Source: Collinsella vaginalis (GTDB lineage: Bacteria; Actinomycetota; Coriobacteriia; Coriobacteriales; Coriobacteriaceae). Taken from it: a stretch of 64,000 bases of DNA. The stretch spans positions 241,400 through 305,399 of the forward strand of contig NZ_LT838843.1 in NCBI RefSeq assembly GCF_900176655.1, given 5' to 3'. A model generated the notes under the pieces. The model worked only from the letters and a program-made list of their open reading frames with translations. It had not been told where the DNA came from and searched no databases. The position numbers and the translations under genes were made by a program. Shown here piece by piece: positions 46,263 to 55,010 of this stretch; positions within the stretch are counted from its first letter, which is position 1, and every line of letters begins with the position of its first letter.

Positions 46263-46376
46263 TTGCAGAACGAGCTGGCAACATATGAGAGCATGATGGT
46301 CCAGGCCATCCTTCTCAGCCAGAACGCTGCCGATAGCGCCGACCGACGCCGCCGCGCGATTTCTCGACGACGATAA
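46263..46376 (+). CDS. Putative arginine leader peptide upstream of argG
   Basis: A short frame ends ADSADRRRRAISRRR-stop. Its last 11 codons hold seven arginines (cga cgc cgc cgc, then cga cga cga directly before taa at 46374). Start candidates are TTG 46263 (ggag five bases upstream, 37 residues) or ATG 46293/46296 (27 or 26 residues). Such a cluster of control codons just before an intrinsic terminator (46424-46456) and a biosynthetic gene for the same amino acid is the classic layout of ribosome-mediated attenuation. Ribosomes short of charged Arg-tRNA would stall here and change the downstream RNA fold. No known domain is present, and the peptide itself need not have a function. The mechanism is inference. 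Confidence 0.65.
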   Translation: MQNELATYESMMVQAILLSQNAADSADRRRRAISRRR

Positions 46377-46434
46377 CGTCGCCCAGCTTCGCGAAGGCAT
46401 CGGCCTTCACCGGGTCCACGTTTGGTTCGTCGAG
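46363..46434 (+). promoter_or_regulatory. Alternative RNA pairings in the argG leader
   Basis: The Arg-codon segment ctcgacga (46363-46370) can pair with tcgtcgag (46427-46434), the left side of the terminator. Alternatively, cgacg (46368-46372) can pair locally with cgtcg (46377-46381). A small perfect hairpin gaaggc/gccttc sits at 46393-46408. ggtcc at 46413-46417 is complementary to ggacc in the terminator's right arm. Competing folds are therefore possible. Confidence 0.5.
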
Positions 46435-46456
46435 GATTTCCGACGGACCATTTTTT
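46424..46456 (+). terminator. Intrinsic terminator (attenuator) in the argG leader
   Basis: ggttcgtcg (46424-46432) pairs with cgacggacc (46441-46449), nine pairs with one G-T and an 8-nt loop. Six T follow at 46451-46456. It ends 99 nt before the argG start codon and no gene ends just upstream, so it looks like a conditional terminator. Confidence 0.75.
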
Positions 46457-46555
46457 ATGGGCGTCGGGCCTTTCCCACAACGAAATCTTCCGATCGCGCA
46501 TCGCGCGCCTTCGTGGCTCATCCGGGTACCCATCATGAATCGAAAGGACATCCCC

Positions 46556-47881
46556 ATGAGCAACGCAACCGCACCCCAGACCGTATCCGACAAGCAGAAG
46601 GTCGTGCTCGCCTACTCCGGCGGCCTCGATACCTCCGTCTGCATCAAGTGGCTCCAGGAGGAGAAGGGCCTCGACGTCATCGCCGTCCTTGGCAACGTGG
46701 GCCAGGAGCACGACGGCCTTGAAAAGATCAAGGAGAAGGCCTTCTCGCTCGGTGTCGTCGCCTGCGAGGTCGTGGACATGGAGCAGGAGTTTTGCGAGGA
46801 CTACCTCACCTGCGCCATAGCCGCCAACGCCATGTACGAGAACAAGTACCCGCTGCTCTCGGCCCTCTCCCGGCCGCTGATCTCGGCGCATCTCGTCGCG
46901 GCCGCCCACAAGCACGGTGCCACCTGCGTGGCCCACGGCTGCACGGGCAAGGGCAACGACCAGGTCCGGTTTGAGACCTCCATCCTCGCGCTCGATCCCT
47001 CGCTCACGGTGATCGCACCGGTCCGCGAGTGGGATCTCGGCATGCGGCCCGATGAGATCGCCTATGCGAAAGCACATGGCGTGCCGGTGGGGGCGAGCAT
47101 CGAGAAGCCGTACTCCATCGACGACAACCTTTGGGGCCGCGCCATCGAGGCTGGCGTGCTTGAGGATCCCTGGGCCGAGCCCCCGGCGGACATCTGGACG
47201 ATGACCGCCGCGCCCGAGGACGCGCCTGACACCCCCACCTATGTGGAGATCGGCTTTAAGGGGGGCGTTCCGGTCAGCCTGAACGGGGAGCACCTGCCCC
47301 TGCCTGAGCTCATCGGAACCCTGAACGGGATCGCCGGCGAGAACGGCTACGGCCGCATCGACATGATCGAGAACCGCTACGTGGGCCTCAAGTCCCGCGA
47401 ATGCTATGAGGTGCCGGCCGGTCTCGCGCTCATCAATGCCCACAAGGCCCTCGAGGACCTGACGCTTGAGCGCTCCGTCCTCCACTACAAGCTCGAGCTC
47501 GAGCAGGCATGGGCCGACCTCGTCTACAACGGCCAGTGGTTCAGCCCGCTCAAGCAGGCCTTCGATGCCTTCATGGCTTCGACCCAGACGCACGTGACCG
47601 GTGAGGTCAAGCTCAAGTTCTACAAGGGCTCCTGCGTGGTGGTCGGCCGCAAGAGCGCCTGGTCGCTCTACGACCTGAACCTCGCCACCTACGACAACGA
47701 CGACGCCTTCAACCAGACGGATGCCAAGGGCTTCATCAACATCCAGGCGCTCTCCATCAAGACCTGGGCGCTCAAGCAGGCGTCTGCGGCATCGGTGTCC
47801 GCGGCGCCTCATGCTTCGGCTGCGGCAACGATGCCCCTCACGATGGGCTCCGCCGGCCCCCTTCACGCCGCAGCGCGCTAA
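46556..47881 (+). CDS. argG: Argininosuccinate synthase
   Basis: The 441-residue protein has the ATP pyrophosphatase P-loop VVLAYSGGLDTSVCIKWL near residue 15. Citrulline/aspartate-site blocks follow: ALSRPLISAHLV, GCTGKGNDQVRFE, APVREW and IDNLWGRAIE-like DDNLWGRAIEAGVLED. It joins citrulline and aspartate using ATP in arginine synthesis. It is about 40 residues longer than usual because of an Ala/Ser-rich C-terminal tail (AASAASVSAAPHASAAA). ATG 46556 follows gaaagga; the ATG at 46535 lacks a site. Upstream lies a candidate arginine attenuator; argH follows after one small ORF. Confidence 0.97.
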   Translation: MSNATAPQTVSDKQKVVLAYSGGLDTSVCIKWLQEEKGLDVIAVLGNVGQEHDGLEKIKEKAFSLGVVACEVVDMEQEFCEDYLTCAIAANAMYENKYPLLSALSRPLISAHLVAAAHKHGATCVAHGCTGKGNDQVRFETSILALDPSLTVIAPVREWDLGMRPDEIAYAKAHGVPVGASIEKPYSIDDNLWGRAIEAGVLEDPWAEPPADIWTMTAAPEDAPDTPTYVEIGFKGGVPVSLNGEHLPLPELIGTLNGIAGENGYGRIDMIENRYVGLKSRECYEVPAGLALINAHKALEDLTLERSVLHYKLELEQAWADLVYNGQWFSPLKQAFDAFMASTQTHVTGEVKLKFYKGSCVVVGRKSAWSLYDLNLATYDNDDAFNQTDAKGFINIQALSIKTWALKQASAASVSAAPHASAAATMPLTMGSAGPLHAAAR

Positions 47882-47925
47882 GCCACCCTGTTGCCAGCTG
47901 CGAAGAACTCGAAAGGAACGGAAGC

Positions 47926-48123
47926 ATGTTCAAGACATACATTGATGTGAAAAAGGCTGAGCAGATCCCCTCAACGTTGAAGGGATGGTGCGACCAGGGG
48001 CATAAGGGCCCGCACGCCCTGGTCGCCGATCTGTGCGTCCCACCGGTGCCGGAGGTTGATATGGGGTGTTCCCTGAAGGAGTACCGGCACGCGCTGGGCA
48101 CGGCGGCGTACGCCATCTCCTGA
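47926..48123 (+). CDS. Small unknown protein between argG and argH
   Basis: A 65-residue frame starts at ATG 47926 after gaaagga at eight bases, the same ribosome site style as argG and argH. It has three cysteines (GWCDQG, ADLCVPP, DMGCSL) and no membrane segment or signal. I do not recognise it. It lies 44 bp after argG and 70 bp before argH on the same strand, so it would be co-transcribed with the arginine genes. It could be a real small protein or a decayed gene. Confidence 0.5.
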   Translation: MFKTYIDVKKAEQIPSTLKGWCDQGHKGPHALVADLCVPPVPEVDMGCSLKEYRHALGTAAYAIS

Positions 48124-48193
48124 GCCCTGCCGTTTTCGTAGGTGTAGGCCGCCGGCGATGCAGCCGCCGCGTGACTGAGAAAGGACTGCGCAC

Positions 48194-49591
48194 ATGGCAC
48201 TATGGGGAGGACGGTTCGAGGCGGGCGTCGCCGAGGGGACCCAGGAGTTCGGGGCGTCGCTGCCGGTCGACCGCCATCTGTACCGCGAGGACATCGCCGG
48301 CTCGAAGGCGCATGCCTCGATGCTCGCGGCCCAGGGAATCCTGAGCGAGGAGGATCGCGACGAGATCTGCGATGGCCTCGACGCCATCCAAGCGGATATC
48401 GAAGCGGGGGAGTTCACCTTCGACATCCGCGATGAGGACATTCACATGGCGATCGAGAGCGAGCTCACGCGCCGCATCGGCGAGGCGGGCAAGCGCCTGC
48501 ACACGGGGCGCTCCCGGAACGATCAGGTGGCAACCGACACCAGGCTCGCGGCAAAGCGACTCAGCCGTGAGATGATGGAGGCCACGCTCGAGCTCCGCCG
48601 GGCCCTCGTGAGCGCAGCCGAGGCCCATGCCACGGCGATCCTGCCGGGCTACACCCATCTGCAGCACGCCCAGCCGGTGCTCCTCTCTCACCACCTGCTT
48701 GCGTACGCGTGGATGTTCCACCGCGACTTCCACCGCCTGCACGAGGCCTACCGCGCCGCCGATGTCTCGCCACTCGGCGCCGCGGCGCTCGCCGGCACGA
48801 GCTACCCGCTCGACCGCCGCATGGCCTCCCTCTCGCTCGGGTTCTCCGACGTGGTGCCCAACTCGCTCGACGCCGTATCCGACCGCGACTTCCTGCTCGA
48901 CCTGCAGTATGCCGGTTCGGTTACGGCCATGCACCTCTCGCGTCTCGCCGAGGAGATCGTGCTCTGGAGCAGCTCGGAGTTCGGCTTCGTGACCCTCTCG
49001 GACGCGTTCTCCACGGGTTCGAGCATCATGCCACAGAAGAAGAACCCGGACTTCGCCGAGCTCATCCGTGGCAAGACCGGGCGCGTGTACGGCAACCTCG
49101 TCCAGCTGCTCGTGACCATGAAGGGACTGCCCCTCGCCTACAACAAGGACCTCCAGGAGGACAAGGAGGGGATGCTCGACACCGCGGACACCATCATCAA
49201 GAGCCTAGGGGTGATGGCGGGCATGGTGGGCACGGCGACCTTCAATGAAGACGTGATGCTCAAGGCGTGCGAGACCGGCCACCTTGCCGCCACCGACGTG
49301 GCAGATTACCTCGCCAAGCGCGGGATGCCCTTCCGTGAGGCCCATGCGGTCGTGGGGCATCTGGTCCTCACCTGCGAGAAGCGCGGATGCGGCCTCGCCG
49401 ACCTCACCATCGACGACTTCAAGGCGGCAAGCGACCTGTTCTCGGACGACATCGTGGGAGCGCTCGACATCCCGAGCATCGTGGCGGCCCGGGTGACCGA
49501 GGGCGGCACCGCCCCGCATGCCGTCGAGCAGCAGGCGAAGCTCGTGCGCCACTCGCTCATCACCGAAGAGGCCGTGCTCGCGGGGCTGTAG
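48194..49591 (+). CDS. argH: Argininosuccinate lyase
   Basis: The 465-residue protein has the family sequence MALWGGRFEAGVAE at the start, then DEDIHMAIESELTRRIGE, TGRSRNDQVATDTRL, GYTHLQHAQPVLLSHHLLAY with a catalytic His, and the fumarase/aspartase signature GSSIMPQKKNPD near residue 280. It splits argininosuccinate into arginine and fumarate, the last step of the pathway. ATG 48194 follows gagaaagga. It shares the transcript with argG if the small ORF is bridged, so both would fall under the upstream attenuator. Confidence 0.97.
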   Translation: MALWGGRFEAGVAEGTQEFGASLPVDRHLYREDIAGSKAHASMLAAQGILSEEDRDEICDGLDAIQADIEAGEFTFDIRDEDIHMAIESELTRRIGEAGKRLHTGRSRNDQVATDTRLAAKRLSREMMEATLELRRALVSAAEAHATAILPGYTHLQHAQPVLLSHHLLAYAWMFHRDFHRLHEAYRAADVSPLGAAALAGTSYPLDRRMASLSLGFSDVVPNSLDAVSDRDFLLDLQYAGSVTAMHLSRLAEEIVLWSSSEFGFVTLSDAFSTGSSIMPQKKNPDFAELIRGKTGRVYGNLVQLLVTMKGLPLAYNKDLQEDKEGMLDTADTIIKSLGVMAGMVGTATFNEDVMLKACETGHLAATDVADYLAKRGMPFREAHAVVGHLVLTCEKRGCGLADLTIDDFKAASDLFSDDIVGALDIPSIVAARVTEGGTAPHAVEQQAKLVRHSLITEEAVLAGL

Positions 49592-49754
49592 GGCAACGGG
49601 TTGGTGACGGAGCCTCGGCGAGGGCTCGTTCGAGCCTGCCTGCTCGTCATAGGGCGGCCATGATGTTGCCCCATGCGTACGATCCATCGGTTTCAGGCGT
49701 CCGGATGTTCGCTTTGCTAAACTATGGGGAACGCCGACAACCGAAAGGAGCGTC

Positions 49755-50162
49755 ATGGCAGCAATTGAACGCACTTACTCCATGATCAAACCGGATGCCG
49801 TTCGCGACCGCCACATGGGCGAGATCATCACGCGCATCGAGCGCAGCGGTCTGGTCATCGAGCGCATGGAGCTTGCGCAGGTGACCCCCGAGCAGGCCGC
49901 CGAGAACTACCGCCACCTCGCGGACAAGCCGTTCTACCAGGATCTGATCGATTTCATCACCAGCGGCCCCGTTGTGAAGATAGTGGTCGCGGGTCCTGCG
50001 GCGGTGCGCAAGATGCGCTCGCTCATGGGGGCAACCGATCCCCTCGAGGCGGCTCCCGGCACGATTCGCGGCGACTTCGCACTGGATGTCAACTCCAACG
50101 TCATCCACGGCTCCGACAGCCCCGAGAACGCCGAGCGCGAGATCAAGCTGTTCTTCGACTAA
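49755..50162 (+). CDS. ndk: Nucleoside diphosphate kinase
   Basis: This 135-residue protein has RTYSMIKPDAVRDRHMGEII at the start and the active-site His in NVIHGSDSPENAEREI near residue 117. It transfers the gamma phosphate of ATP to other nucleoside diphosphates. ATG 49755 follows gaaaggag. Length and motifs are standard. A strong terminator follows directly; no operon partner is evident. Confidence 0.97.
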   Translation: MAAIERTYSMIKPDAVRDRHMGEIITRIERSGLVIERMELAQVTPEQAAENYRHLADKPFYQDLIDFITSGPVVKIVVAGPAAVRKMRSLMGATDPLEAAPGTIRGDFALDVNSNVIHGSDSPENAEREIKLFFD

Positions 50163-50190
50163 AACGCGTCGCCCCGGCGGCGCGTTTTTC
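50161..50190 (+). terminator. Intrinsic terminator of ndk
   Basis: aaaacgcgtcgc pairs with gcggcgcgtttt around a small loop, followed by ttttt ending at 50189. The stem starts at the ndk stop codon. Confidence 0.9.
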
Positions 50191-50332
50191 TTTGTCCCCC
50201 TATATATATGTGAAGTGAACCGAGGGTGGGCCGGCGCGCGCCCGACTCGGGCGCAATCGCGAAAAACCTGAGCTTGCGGCGCGCGGGGCTCACTCTCGGG
50301 CCCGGTTGGGCGGGGCCACGGTAGGGCGCACC

Positions 50333-51067
50333 TCAACTGGCTGATTCGAACCCCTCGGCCACCTCATCGAAGCTCTCAGCAAACTCCGCCATGGTCCCCG
50401 TCCAGATCGCCCGCTCGGGCGCCCCCTTGCCCACGTAGGCGGTCCTCAGCCCGCATTCCGGCTCGGGGAAATCTCGCTTGGGATCGTTGCCCACCATCAG
50501 GACCTCAGCAGGGGAGAGGCCGAGTGCCTCCAGGCTCTCATGGTAGTACGCGGCATCCGGCTTGCAGTGCCGGCTGTTCTCCATGGTGGTGACAAGCTCG
50601 AACGGCATCTCATCGAGGCCGCCCCAGCGCATGCGGCAGGCGATGCAGGTCTCGGAGAAGCTCGGGTTCGTGAGGAGGGCAACACGGAGGCCGCGGGCGA
50701 GCACGGCGTCCACCGCCACGGCGGCCCCTGGCATCTGGCGGGCGCGGATGATTCGGTCATTCCTCGTCGGCAGGACCTCGCGCTCATAGTACTCGATCAT
50801 GTCGCGAATCACGGGATCGGCAAGTACCACGCCGGTGTTCCGTTCGATTGCCTCGTCGAAGACCTCGCGATTGGTGCGGGCGCCGTCCCGGCCCGCCTGG
50901 TTGAGCTCCATCAGGGCGCGGGCGTAGCCGGCGAGCACGGGCCAGGTGCGACGACGGCCCGCATCGGCGAGGAGCGACGCCTCGTCACGGGCGAGCATGA
51001 CGACGAATGCGTTTAAGTTGATGTCCAACAGCGTGTCGTCCATATCGAACGTGACGGCCTTCAGCAT
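50333..51067 (-). CDS. HAD-superfamily phosphatase
   Basis: The 244-residue protein has motif I VTFDMDDTLLDINLN, motif II VALLTNPS, the Lys in HCKPDAAYY and motif IV MVGNDPKRDFPEPE, with a helical cap between residues 15 and 115. It resembles YjjG/phosphoglycolate-type phosphatases; the substrate is unknown. ATG 51067 follows gagggga; the earlier ATG at 51121 adds an unrelated stretch. It stands alone on the minus strand between ndk and rpsA. Confidence 0.85.
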   Translation of the reverse strand: MLKAVTFDMDDTLLDINLNAFVVMLARDEASLLADAGRRRTWPVLAGYARALMELNQAGRDGARTNREVFDEAIERNTGVVLADPVIRDMIEYYEREVLPTRNDRIIRARQMPGAAVAVDAVLARGLRVALLTNPSFSETCIACRMRWGGLDEMPFELVTTMENSRHCKPDAAYYHESLEALGLSPAEVLMVGNDPKRDFPEPECGLRTAYVGKGAPERAIWTGTMAEFAESFDEVAEGFESAS

Positions 51068-51237
51068 GGATTCGCTCCCCTCGGGTACACCCGTCAACCC
51101 GTTGCGGGCCAACGAGCCCATCGTACCCGTTCCAGCGGGGAGGTCCTCTCGGGCTCCCCGACCCGGACGGCGCGAGAGGGGGTTGTACGCTTTTCAAAAA
51201 ACACTTGACCGCCCACGTAAAATATGAAAGTTTTCCC

Positions 51238-51266
51238 TTGAATTCGGGGGCGTTTCAACGTAATCT
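51238..51266 (+). promoter_or_regulatory. Candidate promoter of rpsA
   Basis: TTGAAT (51238-51243) and TAATCT (51261-51266) are 17 bp apart, about 95 bp before the start codon. A second TTGACC at 51205 may serve another start. A small hairpin (ggcccc/cggggcc, 51308-51335) lies in the leader close to the ribosome site. Confidence 0.45.
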
Positions 51267-51359
51267 AACAAGACGTGACTGTGGACGCAGTCGCTACCGT
51301 ATCTGTCGGCCCCCGAGAGTATCGCAATCGGGGCCCCGTAGTTCGAAAGGGGTCCACCT

Positions 51360-52526
51360 TTGAGTGAGATTCAGAACTCGTCCATCTTCTCCCTTGATGA
51401 CGTCAACGAAGAGGAGATGAACAACCTGATCGACGGCACCATCACGGATTTCGATGAGGGTGATCTGGTCAATGGAACCGTCGTCAAGATCGAGCGCGAT
51501 GAGGTCCTCGTCGACATCGGGTTCAAGTCCGAGGGTGTCATCCCCGTTCGCGAGCTCTCCATCCGCAAGGATGCCGATCCGTCCGACCTGGTGAGCCTGG
51601 GCGATCCCATCGAGGCCCTGGTCCTTCAGAAGGAGGACAAGGACGGCCGCCTCGTGCTTTCCAAGAAGCGTGCTGAGTACGAGCGCGCCTGGAACCGCAT
51701 CGAGGAGAAGTTCAACGCCGGCGAGAACGTCGAGGGCGAGGTCATCGAGGTCGTCAAGGGCGGTCTCATCCTCGACATCGGCCTGCGCGGCTTCCTGCCC
51801 GCCTCCCTGGTCGATCTTCGCCGCGTGAAGGATCTCACCTCCTACCTCGGCACCTCCATCGAGGCCCGCGTTATCGAGATGGATCGCAACCGCAACAACG
51901 TCGTGCTCTCCCGTCGCGTGGTGCTCGAGGAGTCCCGCAAGGCCGAGCGCTCCGAGATCCTCTCCAAGCTCAAGAGCGGCATGCGCCTCAAGGGCACCGT
52001 CTCCTCCATCGTTGACTTCGGCGCCTTCGTGGATCTGGGCGGCATCGACGGCCTCATCCACATCTCCGAGCTCTCCTGGAACCACGTCAACCACCCCTCC
52101 GAGGTCGTCAAGGTCGGCCAGGAGGTCGAGGTCGAGGTGCTCGACGTCGATCTCAACCGCGAGCGCATCTCGCTGGGCCTCAAGCAGACCACCGAGGATC
52201 CGTGGCGCGCGCTGGTGAAGAAGTATCCGGTCGGCGCCATCGTCGAGGGCACGGTCACCAAGCTCGTTCCGTTCGGTGCGTTCGTTGATCTGGGCGAGGG
52301 CATCGAGGGCCTGGTCCACATCTCCGAGATGGCCTCCAAGCACGTTGACCAGCCCAGCCAGGTCACCCACGTCGGTGAGAAGGTCCAGGTCAAGGTCATG
52401 GAGATCGACCTCGATCGCCGCCGCATCTCTCTGTCCATGAAGTCCGCTGCTGAGACCCTGGGCATCGAGATCGACGTCACGCCGCTTCCCTCTGAGGAGC
52501 AGGAGGGCGAGGAGGCCGCCGAGTAG
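51360..52526 (+). CDS. rpsA: 30S ribosomal protein S1
   Basis: The 388-residue protein has four S1 (OB-fold) domains at about residues 35-100, 121-185, 206-277 and 291-361. The last two have the strongest RNA-binding pattern (GTVSSIVDFGAFVDLGG, GLIHISELSWNHV; GAFVDLGEGIEGLVHIS). S1 brings mRNA to the ribosome. The start is TTG 51360, preceded by gaaagggg; no ATG is available near the N-terminus (SEIQNSSIFSLDDVNEEE). Four domains is the Gram-positive form, against six in E. coli. A terminator follows. Confidence 0.95.
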   Translation: MSEIQNSSIFSLDDVNEEEMNNLIDGTITDFDEGDLVNGTVVKIERDEVLVDIGFKSEGVIPVRELSIRKDADPSDLVSLGDPIEALVLQKEDKDGRLVLSKKRAEYERAWNRIEEKFNAGENVEGEVIEVVKGGLILDIGLRGFLPASLVDLRRVKDLTSYLGTSIEARVIEMDRNRNNVVLSRRVVLEESRKAERSEILSKLKSGMRLKGTVSSIVDFGAFVDLGGIDGLIHISELSWNHVNHPSEVVKVGQEVEVEVLDVDLNRERISLGLKQTTEDPWRALVKKYPVGAIVEGTVTKLVPFGAFVDLGEGIEGLVHISEMASKHVDQPSQVTHVGEKVQVKVMEIDLDRRRISLSMKSAAETLGIEIDVTPLPSEEQEGEEAAE

Positions 52527-52558
52527 GCTGCTCCCGCTCTTTCGGTATGACGCATCAG

Positions 52559-52589
52559 GCCCCGTCCCCTTCGGGAGGCGGGGCTTTTT
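52559..52589 (+). terminator. Intrinsic terminator of rpsA
   Basis: gccccg (52559-52564) pairs with cggggc (52579-52584), with further pairing around a ttcg loop, then ttttt. Confidence 0.85.
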
Positions 52590-52650
52590 CATTTCACATC
52601 GCCCCCGTGACTATCTCCTATTCTTCACATCCTTGAAACGAAGGAGCCGC

Positions 52651-53310
52651 ATGATCGAGAAGCTCAGGGACCGTCCCGTCGTCATCTTCGATTTCGACGG
52701 TACCGTGGTCGATACGCAGTCCGCCATTCTCTCAACCGCCGCTCGGACCCTGGTGGAGCACGGGTATCCAGAGCCCGCGGCCGCCGACTTGCTTCCCATG
52801 GTGGGGCCGCCGCTTGAGGAGGGCTTCATGCTCGTGGCGGGCGTGGAGTACGAGGAAGCCTGCGAGCTCATGGCCGCGTATCGGGCTATCTTTGAAGCCA
52901 CGGTGAAGCCGGCGGACTGCCCGCCTCTGCCCGGGATGCGCGAGCTGCTTGATGGTCTCAAGGCTTCGGGCCGTCGCCTCGCCGTCGCGACCTCCCGGAT
53001 GGAGGAGACAGCCAAGGTGATGGCCCGTGCGCAGGGGCTCGACCAGTTCTCCGCGATCCGCGGCCGCGTGCCCGGTCTGCGGAGCACCAAGGCCGAGTCC
53101 ATCGCCGCCGCCCTCGAGGCCCTTGGTGCGCATGCAGAGGATGCCCTGATGGTGGGGGACCGCCGCCATGACGTCGAGGGTGCCGCCGAGCTTGGCATGC
53201 CCTGCATCGGCATCTACGGCGGCGCGGCAGCCCCGGGGGAGCATGAGCGGGCAGGGGCCGCTGCCATCGCACATGGAACCGCCGAGCTCGCAGCCCTGCT
53301 CGGGGTATAA
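52651..53310 (+). CDS. HAD-superfamily phosphatase, phosphoglycolate phosphatase-like
   Basis: This 219-residue protein has motif I VVIFDFDGTVVDTQSAIL, a small helical cap, motif II AVATSRMEE and motif IV ALMVGDRRHDVEGAAELG, the usual Gph/PPase-like set. The C-terminal GIYGGAAAPGEHERAGA loop is typical of this branch. The substrate is not known. ATG 52651 follows gaaggag; the frame is open to TTG 52633 without a site. It is followed by the peptidase gene after 42 bp, probably in one transcript. Confidence 0.87.
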   Translation: MIEKLRDRPVVIFDFDGTVVDTQSAILSTAARTLVEHGYPEPAAADLLPMVGPPLEEGFMLVAGVEYEEACELMAAYRAIFEATVKPADCPPLPGMRELLDGLKASGRRLAVATSRMEETAKVMARAQGLDQFSAIRGRVPGLRSTKAESIAAALEALGAHAEDALMVGDRRHDVEGAAELGMPCIGIYGGAAAPGEHERAGAAAIAHGTAELAALLGV

Positions 53311-53352
53311 GCTTGGCACACAACGTCGTCCGGACAGCGTGAAGGAGAACCT

Positions 53353-54786
53353 ATGAAGAACCAAGATCTGAACGCCGATGTCGAGGCGTATATCGACGAG
53401 GTCTGGGATGACGTCCTCGCGGACATCGCCGAGCTCGTGAGCCATCCCTCGGTTGCGGACGCCGACGCTGCCGCGCCCGGGGCCCCATTTGGACCCGCCG
53501 CCCGCGCTGCCCTCGACCCGGGGCTCGGCATCGCCGCGCGTTTGGGGTACCGCACCTCTGATGATGAGGGCTTCATGGGGATCGCCGACATCCCCGGCGA
53601 CAGCGACCGACAGATCGCCACGATCGCCCATGTCGACGTCGTGCCCGCCGGCCCCGGTTGGGATGCCGACCCCTTCACCATGCGGCGTCGGGAGGGCTGG
53701 CTCCTTGGGCGTGGTGTCATCGACGACAAGGGTCCCGCGGTCCTTTCCCTCTACGCCGGGGCGTATATGCTGCGGCGCGGGATCACGCCGCGCCACACCT
53801 TCCGCGCCCTGCTGGGGAGCGATGAGGAGGTCGGCATGACAGATGTCCACCACTACCTCGAGGGGCATCCGCAGCCTGCGTTCCTGTTCACCCCGGATGC
53901 CGAGTTCCCCGTCTGCAACGCTGAGAAGGGCCTGTTCGGTGCAACCTTCGTCAGCGACGCGATCAAGGACGGGCGGATCCTCTCTTGGAGCGGCGCCGCG
54001 GCGACGAACGCCATCCCCGGGGAGTCGGTGGTGGAACTCGTCGTCGACGCCGCCGAGCTCCCAGCGCCCATCGCCCACGCCGACCGCCTCGTCATAGAGT
54101 CGGCGGGGGAGGGCCGCTCCCGCGTCACCGCGCGCGGCATCGGCGGCCACGCCTCGCTTCCCGAGGGGACGCTGAACGCGATCGGGCTCGTCGTCGGCTA
54201 TCTACGGGAGGTTGAGACGGGGAGGCCGGGGTTCCTGGCCGCCGGCGAGCGCGCCTTCCTCGAGCTCCTGTCCGTGCTGCATGCGGACACCGACGGTGCC
54301 GCCGCCGGCATCGCGACCGCAAGCGATGCGTTCGGGCCCCTCACACTCAACGCCGGGACGATCGCTGTGCGCGACGACGGTCGCATCGAGCAGACGATCG
54401 ATATCCGCTTCCCCGACAGCACGACGGCAGATCTCCTTGCCGCAGCGCTGTCCGAGCGGGCTGCGGCGCACGGCGTTGCCTTTGAGGTGACGCGCACGAA
54501 GGTCCCGTTCTCGGTTTCCGCACAGAGCCCCGCCGTACGCGTCCTCCTCGACACGTATCACGAGGTCACAGGGGAGGCTGCTGAGCCGTTCAGCATCGGC
54601 GGCGGCACGTACGCGCGAAACTTCAAGCAGGCCGTCTCATTTGGCCCCGAGGAGCGCGAGCTCGCACTGCCGAGCTTCGGCGGTCCCATGCATGGGCCGA
54701 ACGAGTGCGCCTCCGAGGCCCTGCTGCGGCAGGCGCTGAAGATCTACATCCTGGCGATCCTCCGCCTCGACGCACTCGATCTCTAG
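53353..54786 (+). CDS. M20-family (PepV/Sapep-type) dipeptidase
   Basis: The 477-residue metallopeptidase has metal-site motifs IATIAHVDVVPAG (His, Asp), LGRGVIDDKGPAVLSLYAG (bridging Asp), GSDEEVGMTDVHHYLE (catalytic Glu pair), FTPDAEFPVCNAEKG and a final His in PMHGPNECASE. A lid domain spans about residues 195-380. It cleaves dipeptides in the cytosol with Mn2+ or Zn2+. ATG 53353 follows gaaggag. The length fits the family. Confidence 0.92.
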   Translation: MKNQDLNADVEAYIDEVWDDVLADIAELVSHPSVADADAAAPGAPFGPAARAALDPGLGIAARLGYRTSDDEGFMGIADIPGDSDRQIATIAHVDVVPAGPGWDADPFTMRRREGWLLGRGVIDDKGPAVLSLYAGAYMLRRGITPRHTFRALLGSDEEVGMTDVHHYLEGHPQPAFLFTPDAEFPVCNAEKGLFGATFVSDAIKDGRILSWSGAAATNAIPGESVVELVVDAAELPAPIAHADRLVIESAGEGRSRVTARGIGGHASLPEGTLNAIGLVVGYLREVETGRPGFLAAGERAFLELLSVLHADTDGAAAGIATASDAFGPLTLNAGTIAVRDDGRIEQTIDIRFPDSTTADLLAAALSERAAAHGVAFEVTRTKVPFSVSAQSPAVRVLLDTYHEVTGEAAEPFSIGGGTYARNFKQAVSFGPEERELALPSFGGPMHGPNECASEALLRQALKIYILAILRLDALDL

Positions 54787-55010
54787 GAGCGTCTCAAGCG
54801 CTCGCTTCGGCGTTTGGGGGATGCTGACAAGATCTCCAATATCTCCGAACAGGACGATGGAAATGTAAGCTGACTATAAAGTTGTCGTTTGATAACGGTA
54901 ATCAATGGTCAATCCTCGGTAATAGGTGGCCGGCTGGTCTCGCCTCTCGTCGGCCACCCCCTATGCTCTCAAGAAGAAGCGCATAGTGCGCTGTCCTCGA
55001 AAGGAGCATC

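Noticed and set aside
46026-46376. 116-residue protein upstream of argG
   Set aside because: Only its end (Arg cluster) is notable. The upstream part lacks a ribosome site and coding character, so a short leader peptide fits better.
45965-46556. T-box riboswitch before argG
   Set aside because: No T-box (ggtggnaccgcg-like) sequence or specifier stem could be found.
50339-50355. Sequence complementary to a tRNA T-loop (gggttcgaatc)
   Set aside because: It is the coding end of the HAD phosphatase (EGFESAS). No acceptor or anticodon stem is found around it.
54787-55010. Pho box upstream of pstS
   Set aside because: No pair of direct repeats resembling a PhoB or PhoP site was convincing.
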